Shown here piece after piece: positions 41,947 through 51,419 of a stretch of DNA of 64,000 nucleotides (position 1 is the first letter of the stretch; the number at the start of each line of letters is the position of its first letter). Both the position numbers and the translations under genes were made by a program. The DNA is taken from NCBI GenBank assembly GCA_965199245.1, contig CBDAQP010000001.1, positions 744,001 to 808,000 on the forward strand, read 5' to 3'. The notes under the pieces are model-generated. The model saw nothing but the letters and a program-made list of their open reading frames with translations. It was not told the origin of the DNA and did not search any database. Source of the DNA: Carbonatibacter sp965199245 (GTDB taxonomy: Bacteria; Pseudomonadota; Alphaproteobacteria; Kiloniellales; Kiloniellaceae).

Positions 41947-42120
41947 ATGCGGTCACTGCACCACGATAACACTTTGTACGCCCCCCCTGCCCAACAAAAT
42001 ATCGTCCAGCAGAATATCGATTTTGTCTTGGGTACAGCGGCCGCGCTGGGGAGTTTCGTGTTTTTTGTCGCTGTGCTGTCTTGGGGCTGGTACAAAGTTT
42101 TTTCTGTCATGGCCTCATGA
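41947..42120 (+). CDS. 57-residue single-pass membrane protein
   Basis: ATG 41947 preceded by AAGGAG with 7-nt spacing. MRSLHHDNTLYAPPAQQNIV is followed by one transmembrane segment (TAAALGSFVFFVAVLSWGWY). No family recognised. Its end overlaps the convergent 42107-42367 gene by 14 nt. Confidence 0.55.
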   Translation: MRSLHHDNTLYAPPAQQNIVQQNIDFVLGTAAALGSFVFFVAVLSWGWYKVFSVMAS

Positions 42121-42367
42121 CCCCTGTGCGTCGGTCTTGTACTGCGACCAATTCGCCAAGAATACGGCCTTCGAGTGACAGCTCCAAAAAGCGGACATAG
42201 TCCGCAGGGATAGAAATCTTTCGCCGTGCTGTTGCAATGACATCGCGTGGATCAGTCGCATCCAGCCCATAGGTTCGAATGAGTTCAATCATCTCTGCAC
42301 TCAGCGCATCAAGGCGTTTTTGAATCTCCGCAATAGACTGCGCGTGCTGTGTCACCGTCTGTTTCAT
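42107..42367 (-). CDS. Hypothetical 86-residue protein
   Basis: ATG 42367 follows GAGGTG with 6-nt spacing; the frame is open further upstream but without a better start. A short coiled coil (QHAQSIAEIQKRLDALSAEM) precedes DPRDVIATARRKISIPADYV. No family recognised. It is divergent from the terminase, so could be part of the phage remnant. Confidence 0.5.
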   Translation of the reverse strand: MKQTVTQHAQSIAEIQKRLDALSAEMIELIRTYGLDATDPRDVIATARRKISIPADYVRFLELSLEGRILGELVAVQDRRTGVMRP

Positions 42368-42423
42368 TTCAATCACCTCATGGTTGGAACTATTTTGAAG
42401 ACAGGTCAAAATAGACGCAACCC

Positions 42424-43404
42424 TTGATTCCAAAAAAACCACCCCGGATGCCCGACACACTGGGAAGAAATGTAGCGACACAGGAGACCGGAGCCAAAAA
42501 CGGGCCGATGATCTACAGCGATGATCCTGTGGGCTTTGTGCGGGCCGCCTTTGCATGGGGTGACGGCAAACTGTCCGGTTGTGCCGGCCCGAAAGAGTGG
42601 CAGATTGATATCCTCAACACAATTCGCACGCGAGGAGAGACAGGCCGCCTTGCGGTTGTCCGCCTGGCGACCGTCTCCGGTCATGGAATTGGCAAATCTG
42701 CAGTGATCAGCTGGATTATGCTGTGGGCGATGATGACGCGCCCTGACACCCGGGGCATCTTGACAGCCAACACCGAAACCCGGCTTAAAACCAAAACCTG
42801 GACAGAGTTGGCCAAGTGGTATCGTCTCTGTCGCTGGACAGAGGGGTTCAAATGCATCGCGAATGCCTTGCTGTGTACAGCGCATCAGGACAACTGGCGC
42901 ATTGACAGGGTGGCCTGGTCAGAACGCACCCCGGAAGCCTTTGCGGGTTTGCACAATCAGGGCAAACGCATTGTTGTTATTTTTGACGAGTCCTCTGCGA
43001 TTGATGATTTGATCTGGGAGGTCACAGAGGGGGCCTTGACCGATGAGAACATAGAAATCATCTGGGCGGTTTTTGGCAGTCCAACCCGCAACAGCGGACA
43101 ATTTTTTGAATGCTTCCATCGCTTTCGCCACCGCTGGGCCTGTCGCAAAATCGACAGCCGCACGGAATCAATCACCAACAAGGCACAGATTGCCCAGTGG
43201 GCCGAAGACCACCGAGAGGACAGCGATTTTTTCAAGGTGCGCATCTGCGGAAACTTTCCCGCGACCTCTGCCGAACAGTTTATCGGCTCTGGCCTTGTGG
43301 CGACGGCGGTGGCGCGCTCTTGTCCAACGGATGCGCAGGCCCCTGTGATTATCGGGGTGGACGTGTGGGCGAGGTTAGATCAATTCACTGTGCTCAAGCC
43401 CTGA
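42424..43404 (+). pseudogene. Phage terminase large subunit, 3' truncated
   Basis: About 300 residues of a DNA-packaging ATPase. Walker A-like VSGHGIGKSAVISW, Walker B VVIFDESSAI and the coupling motif FGSPTRNSG are intact. It breaks off at VIIGVDVWARLDQF, just where the nuclease domain with its Asp triad (GVDVAR...) should begin, and runs into the 3' end of the flagellar-operon TPR gene (25-nt convergent overlap). Start could be M1, MPDTLGRN or MIYSDDP. A cargo or relic of a lost prophage near tRNA-Ser. Confidence 0.8.
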
Positions 43405-46400
43405 TCGTCAACCTGTCGCCGAATTTGATTCATAAAGGCTTCAAATTCGGCAACCTCCGCCAGTTCGCGCGAAATAGGGAGGGAACCGCCCAGCCTACTG
43501 TCACGAGTCAAAAGATCAAAAAAGGTCTTTTGATCTGTTTCATCCATCGCCGTCTTATAAGCATCTGTCAAAAGCATCAAGCCTTCGCGGTCGCCGCTCA
43601 ACGTTTGAGCAATGGCCAAATTGAGAACCGCCTGACTTTCATTTTTGCTCAGGACGCGACCCTTCGGCGGCACAGCAGGAACGAGACGCCCCAAACAATC
43701 GGCCGCCTGCGCCCAGCGGCGTTCGCGCCAGTTAATATCCGCCGCCAAGCGCAAGGCATCAAGAGATTGATCCCCTTCTAACAAGGCAAGGGCATCATCA
43801 ACACGTTTCAAATCCGCCAAGGCCCGGGCGCGCAGGTGGCGACGTTGGCGTTTTAAAGGCTCTGGCAAACCTTCAACCTGACTTTTATCCAGTGCGTCCA
43901 AGGTTCCCTGTGGTTGCGCACTGAGCAAGGAAATCAGGGCCAGCCGCCCCCCGACACGGGATTTTTCTTCACCTTCCAGGCGTTGTTCAATCTGCCAATC
44001 CAACAATTTTCCCGCCTGTTCCAAAAGATCAACATCAACCAAACGATCAGCAAGACGGGTAATCATCGTCTCCCCCTTTTCGCCAGCGGGGGTCAATTCG
44101 CGAAATTCCTGATAGAGCGCAATCGCCGTTAAGGGCGGAATTGCCCGCCCGCCATCGCTGAGATACATCTGTTCAAAAATCTCACGCATCTGGCGCACAG
44201 AACGATCCGCGCGCTCACTCAGGGCAAAGTGGCTCGCCGCCTGCCGCAAGGAGTCAAGACTTTTGCGATAATTACCCAGCTCGGCATAGAGTTCACCAAG
44301 CTTATTGAGCAAAATAAATTCAAAGCTATCCCCTCGCCAAGCAAAGCGGAGCCGTTCCAACGTTTCCGTTGCCTCTGCCGCAGAAATAGAACCATCCGCC
44401 AACCCCTGTTCTAACAACGCATAGCGCGCCCGTGCAGAACTCGGACGATGGCGCGAATGACGTAGGGCGTTCCATTTTTCCTGGGCCTTTGCAGGCTCAT
44501 CCAATTTTAAAAACCTGAGTCCCTCCAGATATTCTCTCTGCGCCTGCTGGGCAAAACTCAGGCCCGCGTCTTCTGCGTCTAATTTTTGTAGATAGCCCTG
44601 CGCCCGTCCGACGTCATCTTGTTCGAGAAAGGTTTCCGCCGCAGTGAGATAGAGCTGGTTACGCAGATTATCCGGCAAATCGGATAATAAGCCCTCTGCC
44701 GCCCGAAAGCCTGCGGCGGCTGATTTCCAATCTTGGGCCGCCGCCGCCAATGCAGCCTGCCACATCAAAGGGTCGCGTATGCCCAAAAAAATATCTGAAT
44801 TGAGGTGATCAATCGCCTCGTCATATTGCTGATTAGTCAGACGAATCGCTCCCAATAATAGCTGAGCCTGAGGCGTCTGCATCAAGCGCGATTTTTCTGC
44901 CTCCAAGAGATTCAAAACACCGAGAGCCTCGCTCATTCGCCCGTGTGCAAAATAAAATTCCGCCAAATCAAGACGCGCTACAGACTGTTCTTCGCCGCGC
45001 AGAGAAGACACGCGGGTCAAAAGATCACGCCTGTTATCCTCGTAGTCTCTTCCATCCCCACGCCGCGCGGCTTTGAGATCAAACAAAGGTGAGGGCTTTT
45101 CGGGCAAGGACACACCCGTCGTCGACACCGCACGTTGATCTGCATCCGATATCTCCAACGCCTGTCGAGAGGCAATCCGCACCCCCTGTGTTCGTAATGA
45201 AACAGTCAATCCTTCGGACAGCGGTTGTAAAACAATTCCTTGAAATGTCGGAAGAATATTGAACTGGGCATAGCGTTCAAGGCTGACCTGACCCGTGTTG
45301 GCATCACCCGTCGGTGCAACGATAACCCGATCCCCCAAACGCTCATCGGGAACAGACAGCAACCGACGCGCCGCATGAAACAGATAAAAAAGTTCTGTGT
45401 CCGCACCCTCTCCGCTAACCTGACGTTGTATGGGTTCTTGCGGCAAAGGAGTCCTGCGCCGAATATCAACCATCCAACCGAATTGTTTTTTTTGGGATTT
45501 TTTTTGCGCACTCTTTTGCGCCTTTTGAAAATCAACCCCGCTCACCACAAAGCGGCTGAGACGCGGTACGTGGGAGGACGGCACATCAAAACGCAGAACT
45601 GTCGCCCCCTTAACCACAATGGATTCGATATTTTTGACCTCTGGCAACAATGCACGCAAGCCCTGCTCAAGATTGTCTGGCCCTTCGCGGTCGAAAACCA
45701 GCCATAAACTTCCGCCACGCTGATAAGCGGCGGCGCGCACGTCTTCGCGCCAGTTAAAGCGCAGAACGAGCGGGGGTAAAAGCTGCACTTTTTTACCCGG
45801 AATCGGGATCAAAGCACTGGCGGGACGCAAACGTTCAACAAAACTTTCCGCCCGCCAGGCCTGTCGTTGTGCAATTTTTTGTTTTTTTTTGCGGATAATA
45901 TCCGTCAACCGGATCGGCCCATCCTCTGCTGAAAGCGGCACCACGACATCAGCACCGGACGCCTCGAAAATTGGAGACGCTGAAGACTTTGTTTCTTTTG
46001 TCGCCAAGGGTGTTCTAGGGTTAGTTTTCTGGTCAGAGCGAATGTCAATCACGACCTTTTCACCCACCTTAAACAGCTTTGTCGATGCTGACTCCCTGAG
46101 CACAAAACGCACCGCTGTCGGGGACTGTTGGCGGATTGACGTGATTCGATCCAAAGGCTTAAACCGCGCCAGCCCAGTCATCTGTGCAGGACGATCAAAA
46201 ATAAGATCAAGCTGATTATCATTGCGCGTGAGCTGTGCTGTCACAGGAACTGGCCAATCAAAAACTACACGGTCATAGCCCTCGTGTGGTGAAAAGCGTA
46301 CCCGTACAGACTCAACATATCCTTGAGGGGTAGCCTGGGGAGGGGCGTTTTTTTGGGGAGGTTTTGTCTCGGTAGTACCAACAGCACGCGCTATGTCCTG

Positions 46401-46766
46401 CGGCGTTGCAACAGCGGGAACTTTCAAATCGAGGACTAATTTTTCATCCACGCGCTGTTGTGTAATCACAAAATCATCCAACAGGGCAAAGCGCATCTGC
46501 CGCCCCTTGTCCGACGCAACCGGGGCTGCCGCAAAGCCGCGCAAACCGCCGGATACAGACCGCAGATCAAAGCTGTTATTTTCCGCAAAGCGCAGAACCA
46601 GCTCACGCCCCTCCAAACGCGCCTGAACGGCTTGATAGGTCGGCCAGTTGAACACCAAACGCACATAACCGGGGTGATAACCCACGCGCAGGGGCACACT
46701 GTCCGCCGCCCGCGCCATCTGAACCAGTACAACGGCAAAAAGCAACACAGCAAGGGCCGCTCTCAT
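43380..46766 (-). CDS. Large secreted TPR protein of the flagellar operon
   Basis: 1128 residues. The signal peptide (AALAVLLFAVVLVQMARA) is followed by repeated AMIN-like beta modules (VRLVFNWPTYQAVQARLEG, YDRVVFDWPVPVTAQLTRN, RFNWREDVRAAAYQRGGSLW). From about residue 560 to the end are TPR-like helical repeats (ARLDLAEFYFAHGRMSEALG, LLGAIRLTNQQYDEAIDHLN, LNKLGELYAELGNYRKSLDS). Last gene of the minus-strand fliL-to-TPR series, overlapping the MotB-like gene by 4 nt. AMIN-like modules and TPRs suggest a periplasmic, envelope-bound partner of the flagellar motor. This is inferred. Confidence 0.75.
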   Translation of the reverse strand: MRAALAVLLFAVVLVQMARAADSVPLRVGYHPGYVRLVFNWPTYQAVQARLEGRELVLRFAENNSFDLRSVSGGLRGFAAAPVASDKGRQMRFALLDDFVITQQRVDEKLVLDLKVPAVATPQDIARAVGTTETKPPQKNAPPQATPQGYVESVRVRFSPHEGYDRVVFDWPVPVTAQLTRNDNQLDLIFDRPAQMTGLARFKPLDRITSIRQQSPTAVRFVLRESASTKLFKVGEKVVIDIRSDQKTNPRTPLATKETKSSASPIFEASGADVVVPLSAEDGPIRLTDIIRKKKQKIAQRQAWRAESFVERLRPASALIPIPGKKVQLLPPLVLRFNWREDVRAAAYQRGGSLWLVFDREGPDNLEQGLRALLPEVKNIESIVVKGATVLRFDVPSSHVPRLSRFVVSGVDFQKAQKSAQKKSQKKQFGWMVDIRRRTPLPQEPIQRQVSGEGADTELFYLFHAARRLLSVPDERLGDRVIVAPTGDANTGQVSLERYAQFNILPTFQGIVLQPLSEGLTVSLRTQGVRIASRQALEISDADQRAVSTTGVSLPEKPSPLFDLKAARRGDGRDYEDNRRDLLTRVSSLRGEEQSVARLDLAEFYFAHGRMSEALGVLNLLEAEKSRLMQTPQAQLLLGAIRLTNQQYDEAIDHLNSDIFLGIRDPLMWQAALAAAAQDWKSAAAGFRAAEGLLSDLPDNLRNQLYLTAAETFLEQDDVGRAQGYLQKLDAEDAGLSFAQQAQREYLEGLRFLKLDEPAKAQEKWNALRHSRHRPSSARARYALLEQGLADGSISAAEATETLERLRFAWRGDSFEFILLNKLGELYAELGNYRKSLDSLRQAASHFALSERADRSVRQMREIFEQMYLSDGGRAIPPLTAIALYQEFRELTPAGEKGETMITRLADRLVDVDLLEQAGKLLDWQIEQRLEGEEKSRVGGRLALISLLSAQPQGTLDALDKSQVEGLPEPLKRQRRHLRARALADLKRVDDALALLEGDQSLDALRLAADINWRERRWAQAADCLGRLVPAVPPKGRVLSKNESQAVLNLAIAQTLSGDREGLMLLTDAYKTAMDETDQKTFFDLLTRDSRLGGSLPISRELAEVAEFEAFMNQIRRQVDDQGLSTVN

Positions 46767-47659
46767 TGAACCCCTCCGCCCAAGTTATCGCCCTCCACAG
46801 ATCCACCATCATCACCGAAAATATCGCCGCGTACATGATAGATAACAATATCAACCCGTCGGGCAAAGCTGTCCCAATTGGCGAGTTCAGCGGGGCGTCG
46901 ATCGTAACGCGAGTCGCCATATCCGCGCGCAACAACAGTCTGTCCGCTCCGCTTTTTGAGCACCTGACTGGCCGAAATAGCCCGCATCAGCGACAGTTCC
47001 CAATTTGAAACATTACGCGCAACAGTCGGGTCTGCATGGCCCGCAACCTCGATGCGATTATCAATATAGCTCAGCCCTTTCCCCAAGGCATCCAGAACTT
47101 CCCGCCCCTCGGCACGCAAAAGGATAGACCCGGGATCAAACAGCAGATCATTGGGCAGGGACAACACCAGACGATCTGACAACCTATTCAGGAGAACCCC
47201 TTGAAGCGAAGGCCGCTGTTGCAACAATGCTTTCAGATAATCGAGGTCAACCCCCGGGGTTTCATCGAGAAAATCAATACCAAAATCTGCTGCGGGAACA
47301 GGCAGAACAGCCGGGCGTTCAATCCGCATATGCTCTGACAAGGCGGCGACGATTTCCTGCCACTTGTCCTGTTCCAGAATGGACATTGAATAGTTTAAAA
47401 CAAAAAAAGTCAGGAGCAACACAACCAAGTCTGTGAAGGTCAGCAACCAGGCTTGCGAATAGTCCTTACTTTGGGAGCTTGCACCCCCCCTGACCTTTTT
47501 AACCCATCCCAATTTATAAATCTCACCCCTTTTCGTGCGCAGTTTAACGGCTTCAGCCCGATTTTCGTCTTTATCCCGGGGGCGATAGAACCCAGAAAGG
47601 GACAGGGGGCCGTCCTCTAAGCCATCGCCGGATTGACTACCATCAGAAGCCACGGTCAC
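46763..47659 (-). CDS. MotB-like OmpA-domain protein
   Basis: 298 residues. After a charged N-terminus there is a single TM (AWLLTFTDLVVLLLTFFVLN) followed by MSILEQDKWQEIV, as in MotB stators. The C-terminal OmpA/MotB peptidoglycan-binding domain reads FDPGSILLRAEGREVLDALG, IEVAGHADPTVARNVSNWEL and SRYDRRPAELANWDSFARRV. In MotB the TM Asp binds protons; here the equivalent is the Asp of FTDLVV. No motA-like gene is in the window. Confidence 0.8.
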   Translation of the reverse strand: MTVASDGSQSGDGLEDGPLSLSGFYRPRDKDENRAEAVKLRTKRGEIYKLGWVKKVRGGASSQSKDYSQAWLLTFTDLVVLLLTFFVLNYSMSILEQDKWQEIVAALSEHMRIERPAVLPVPAADFGIDFLDETPGVDLDYLKALLQQRPSLQGVLLNRLSDRLVLSLPNDLLFDPGSILLRAEGREVLDALGKGLSYIDNRIEVAGHADPTVARNVSNWELSLMRAISASQVLKKRSGQTVVARGYGDSRYDRRPAELANWDSFARRVDIVIYHVRGDIFGDDGGSVEGDNLGGGVQ

Positions 47660-48336
47660 GACTCATCGAACAAGCGATTTCGTTCCGCAAACAGACGGAT
47701 CACGATAAGAAATTTATCCGGGTAACCTTGTTCAACACCAACGACCAGCTGATGCGCACGAAAGCCCGCCTGTTCAAAGACACTCACTAAGCGATCCAGA
47801 TGGCGAGTGACCAAATTCCCACGTCCATTGAACGTTTGATCGAACTTGAGCGTTTGATTGGCCCCTAAACCATGCAGAAGCCTAACCTCGCTTGTCCCGC
47901 CCTTGTCCTCATAACGCGACAACGCCACCCACAAACGAGACGCCAACCTTTCCTGTGACTCAGCAATTACCACAGGCTGAGAAGAAATAAAAACAAGCGA
48001 ATGAGGCACAACAATCCGCAAAGCAGTCCCCGCAGAGTTTTCGACAACCTCAACCTCGGGAAACGTTTCAGTGAGGAGGTCGCCGATGTTGTCAAAGATC
48101 TGATCGGATGGGGCGGGTTCGGCAAGCGTCTGTTCATAGCGGGCAGCCGGACTCTGCAAACGAGGGTCAAAGGTCTGATTAACAGACTCCATCACAGCAC
48201 TAGCCTTTTCGTCACTCACACCAGCCAGTGCCGTCAAGACAATAAAAAAAGCCAACAAAATAAGATTCAAGCCCAGCATCGCAACCAAGTTGCGATCATC
48301 GGCATTTTCTTTCTGTTTTGTAATCAGCCCACGCAT
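47656..48336 (-). CDS. Second MotB-like membrane protein
   Basis: 226 residues. One N-terminal TM (NLVAMLGLNLILLAFFIVLT) is followed by a periplasmic domain resembling a weak OmpA-like fold (ESQERLASRLWVALSRYEDK, GNLVTRHLDRLVSVFEQAGF). The MotB Asp is replaced: the segment reads MLGLNLILLAFF with Asn. Thus it is unlikely to conduct ions and may form a heteromer with the neighbouring MotB-like protein (4-nt overlap). Confidence 0.65.
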   Translation of the reverse strand: MRGLITKQKENADDRNLVAMLGLNLILLAFFIVLTALAGVSDEKASAVMESVNQTFDPRLQSPAARYEQTLAEPAPSDQIFDNIGDLLTETFPEVEVVENSAGTALRIVVPHSLVFISSQPVVIAESQERLASRLWVALSRYEDKGGTSEVRLLHGLGANQTLKFDQTFNGRGNLVTRHLDRLVSVFEQAGFRAHQLVVGVEQGYPDKFLIVIRLFAERNRLFDES

Positions 48337-48444
48337 GACAGTTTGCCTGCCCCATCTCTCTTTACCGTTTTTCAGGCAAAGCAGAAGTCAGGCTGACCAC
48401 AAAAGCAGTAAAGAACAAACAGCGCAGGTCAGCCTTCTTCAATC

Positions 48445-48834
48445 CTAAAAATTACCCAGAACGGCGGTAAGCTTTTTCTTGAGCGTCGCCGCGTTAAAAG
48501 GTTTGACGATATAGTTATCCACACCCGCCTGTTTCGCGGCAACCACATTTTCCGTTTTTGACTCAGTAGTCACAATAATAAAATGAACGTCCTTGAGCTG
48601 TGTATCCGCGCGACACTCCTTGAGCAGTTGAAGACCGTTCATCGGTTCCATATTCCAATCGGAAATCACAAGGCTAAAGGGTTTAGATCTCAGTTTTTGG
48701 AGGGCTTGGCTCCCATCCGTTGCCTCGTCAACATTATCAAAGCCCAACTGCTTGAGCAAATTGCGGACAATACGCAACATTGTCTTATAATCATCAACAA
48801 TGAGGATCGGCATCTTCATGTCGACATTCGACAT
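48445..48834 (-). CDS. cheY: CheY-like single-domain response regulator
   Basis: 129 residues, receiver only. Acidic pocket DD in ILIVDDYKTML, phospho-acceptor Asp in LVISDWNMEPMNG, Thr in FIIVTTES and Lys in NYIVKPFNAATLKKKL. It is inside the flagellar operon; the sequence is closest to CheY that binds the motor switch FliM. Confidence 0.9.
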   Translation of the reverse strand: MSNVDMKMPILIVDDYKTMLRIVRNLLKQLGFDNVDEATDGSQALQKLRSKPFSLVISDWNMEPMNGLQLLKECRADTQLKDVHFIIVTTESKTENVVAAKQAGVDNYIVKPFNAATLKKKLTAVLGNF

Positions 48835-48952
48835 CTGGAACTCCTTGAATAAAAACCTGTTAAGACCGCGCGAACTACTCGCAGGAGACTAAAAAAGCGA
48901 GATTAACGCGGGGTAAACGGAGGTACATTTTTTTGCACCACCCAAAAAAAGA

Positions 48953-49633
48953 CTACTCCTTTGGAAAAGGAAGGATACGCCGTCGGGCAAGTTCGAGTGT
49001 GACCGCGTTGGCTCTGTCCGGGGACATCCTTGCCAAAATAGGGGCTGTTTTGCGTTCTTTCATCCGCTCAATAACATCAAGCAACACAACCATGTCAAGA
49101 TTATTGAAAATGCGCGCGGCTTCCTTGGGTTTCATAGCTTCATAGATTTTGACCAGACTGGACATCTGTTCTTCGGTTTTGGTGTCATTTTCGCGCACAA
49201 GATCCTCGATTGTGGCCTGAAGTTCACGCAGTTCCGCCATCTTTTCATCAAGGCGTTTTTCCGTCGCCTGGAGCAAAACATCCCGCTTATCCAAGTCGCG
49301 TTCTCTTTCAACCAGCATTTCGCGCCTGCGCGACAGGGATTGAAGAATTTCTAATTCTTCGTCAGTCATGGAAAAGGGATCAATTTCCAGCCCCTCCGCA
49401 CGCAACAGGGGGAGATCGTCGTCCGGGGTGTCTTCTTCGACGATTCCCGTATCAACCACCGCCAATTTTTCCGGCATGGGCGTATCGGCCAGAGGTTCGC
49501 CCGAGTCAAAATTATCTGTGGTCGTCTCCTGTGCAAGGACCGTGCTGATCGCATCGATGCTTTGCCAGATGCCACCGACTTTCACCACAAGCGACAACCC
49601 ACCAATCGCAATTAACAAGGGAAGAGCCTTCAT
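48953..49633 (-). CDS. motE: MotE family flagellar chaperone (MgtE_N domain)
   Basis: 226 residues from ATG 49633. N-terminal TM (LLIAIGGLSLVVKVGGIWQS), an acidic linker, a coiled coil (SRRREMLVERERDLDKRDVL, EKRLDEKMAELRELQATIED) and an MgtE_N-like end (VKIYEAMKPKEAARIFNNLD, ERMKERKTAPILARMSPDRA). MotE proteins stabilise the periplasmic motility protein MotC in rhizobia. This fits the nearby large periplasmic TPR protein, which might play a MotC-like part. Confidence 0.85.
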   Translation of the reverse strand: MKALPLLIAIGGLSLVVKVGGIWQSIDAISTVLAQETTTDNFDSGEPLADTPMPEKLAVVDTGIVEEDTPDDDLPLLRAEGLEIDPFSMTDEELEILQSLSRRREMLVERERDLDKRDVLLQATEKRLDEKMAELRELQATIEDLVRENDTKTEEQMSSLVKIYEAMKPKEAARIFNNLDMVVLLDVIERMKERKTAPILARMSPDRANAVTLELARRRILPFPKE

Positions 49634-49731
49634 GTCCTCGCCTCTATCCACTTCATTGTAGTCAAAGACATCCTGTTACCACCTTCGCGCCGAGAAGACC
49701 AGCCCCACGTAGCCACAGCAACGCCTGCGCT

Positions 49732-50277
49732 CTAACGCATTCCTTTGAGGGCCTTGAGCAAATCAGCCGCCGCAGGAGAAAGTTTCTCCCCCCCTGCTTT
49801 TCCGCTGTCTGATTTAACCCTGTCTGACGGGTGCACAGAAGGGACAACAGGCTCTGGCGAATGATCCACAGGGCGACGCTGAGCCACTCCTCGCGCCAAA
49901 GATTTCACTATATCTGCCCCTGTTTCCGGCCCTGAACGCGCGGTTGCGGGCGCACCAGACAACGCAGACTGCAAACTGTCACAAACCGATTCGCCTTTGC
50001 CCGTCAACAGGCGTAAATCATTCAGCACGGCTTCGGACTGTGTGATCTGTCCCTGTAGTCCTGAGCCAGCTTCGGCGGCGTGCATTTTCAATTCAGATAG
50101 TGATCGTTCGGCCTTGATCGTCGTTTCGGCAAAGCCGCGAATAAGCGTTTCCATTTCCGCCTTGGCAACCCGCAGAGCATCGAGTTTGCGGTTGAGGATA
50201 ACGGCATAAATAATGGTCGCCACCAATAAAACCGCAATGAGAATATCAAAACCCGTTTCCAAAAATTCAAGCGTCAT
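49732..50277 (-). CDS. DUF6468 flagellar-operon membrane protein
   Basis: 181 residues. One N-terminal TM (ILIAVLLVATIIYAVILNRK) then a helical region (LDALRVAKAEMETLIRGFAE, TTIKAERSLSELKMHAAEAG) typical of DUF6468, and a variable tail. Found beside fliM in alphaproteobacteria; function unknown. Overlaps fliM by 4 nt. Confidence 0.78.
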   Translation of the reverse strand: MTLEFLETGFDILIAVLLVATIIYAVILNRKLDALRVAKAEMETLIRGFAETTIKAERSLSELKMHAAEAGSGLQGQITQSEAVLNDLRLLTGKGESVCDSLQSALSGAPATARSGPETGADIVKSLARGVAQRRPVDHSPEPVVPSVHPSDRVKSDSGKAGGEKLSPAAADLLKALKGMR

Positions 50278-51371
50278 GGCTCGTCCTCGTCTTCGCGCAC
50301 GACCTTATTGGCAACCTGAATTGCGATTTTGCCATTTCTACGCCCCATCAGACCGCCAAACATATCGATATCACCACACTTCAAGGATATCTGACTCTCT
50401 GGTGTCGCAATCAGCTCCAAAAAGGATCCAACTTTCCAATCCAAAACCTGACCCAATGAAATTTCAGTTTCTTCCAAAACCGCGCGCAAGGACACATCTG
50501 TTTGCCACAGCTCCTCCGTCAAGTGTCCTTCCCAAATGGAGTCGCGACCGAATTTTTCCCCCATAAAGACCTGCAACAGCAATTCGCGAATGGGTTCAAG
50601 CGTCGCATAGGGAATCAGGATTTCAATTCCCCCCCCCCGTTCCTCCATATCCACGCGCAGGGAAATGAGAATCGCGGCATTTTCAGGGCGGGCAATCGAT
50701 GCAAAGCGGGGGTTAGTTTCCAAACGATCAAAGCGGAACGTGACCGGAGACAGCGGGTCAAAGGAACTGGATAAATCGGCAAGAATCAAGGTATTCATCC
50801 GCTCGACCAAGGAGCGTTCAATCGTGGTATAGGGCCGCCCCTCGATCCGTACAGAGGTTTTCCCGTGCCGCCCCCCCAACAACACATCAACAATGGAATA
50901 GATCAACGCGGAATCCACGGTCATGAGACCGTAGTTATCCCATTCCTCCGCCTTAAACACAGTCAACATGGCAGGCAGAGGAATCGTATTCAGGTACTCG
51001 CCAAAGCGGGTTGAAGTGATATTTTCAAGGCTGACCTCGACATTGTCAGAGGTAAAATTCCGCAAGGACGTCGACATCATCCTGACCAGACGGTCAAAAA
51101 CAATATCCAACATCGGCAGACGTTCATAAGACACCAAGGCAGAATTGAGAATGGCCTGGATACCGGAGGTCTGTGTAGAACCATCGTCATCGCCGCCAAT
51201 CCCCAGCAGGCTGTCAATTTCATTTTGGTCAAGGACACGGGCCGAATCGACACGCGCGGCCATGGAGTCGTCATCGGCTCCACCGTCATCGGGGTCATCC
51301 CCCATCATCGATTTCCATTCCGCCATCATGGCATCCTGATCGACGTCCTCTGTTTTCGTTTCGTCTGACAT
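50274..51371 (-). CDS. fliM: Flagellar motor switch protein FliM
   Basis: 365 residues. The N-terminal CheY-binding peptide is LDQNEIDSLLG, here after an acidic extension; the middle domain runs from LNSALVSYERLPMLDIVFDR through FGEYLNTIPLPAMLTVFKAE to the SpoA-type C-terminal domain (VSLRAVLEETEISLGQVLDW, KCGDIDMFGGLMGRRNGKIA). Part of the C-ring, it sets rotation direction. Confidence 0.96.
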   Translation of the reverse strand: MSDETKTEDVDQDAMMAEWKSMMGDDPDDGGADDDSMAARVDSARVLDQNEIDSLLGIGGDDDGSTQTSGIQAILNSALVSYERLPMLDIVFDRLVRMMSTSLRNFTSDNVEVSLENITSTRFGEYLNTIPLPAMLTVFKAEEWDNYGLMTVDSALIYSIVDVLLGGRHGKTSVRIEGRPYTTIERSLVERMNTLILADLSSSFDPLSPVTFRFDRLETNPRFASIARPENAAILISLRVDMEERGGGIEILIPYATLEPIRELLLQVFMGEKFGRDSIWEGHLTEELWQTDVSLRAVLEETEISLGQVLDWKVGSFLELIATPESQISLKCGDIDMFGGLMGRRNGKIAIQVANKVVREDEDEP

Positions 51372-51419
51372 ACCTCGGTTCAGATGGCTCCTGTCGTCTT
51401 CTACTCCACTACCTGGAAA

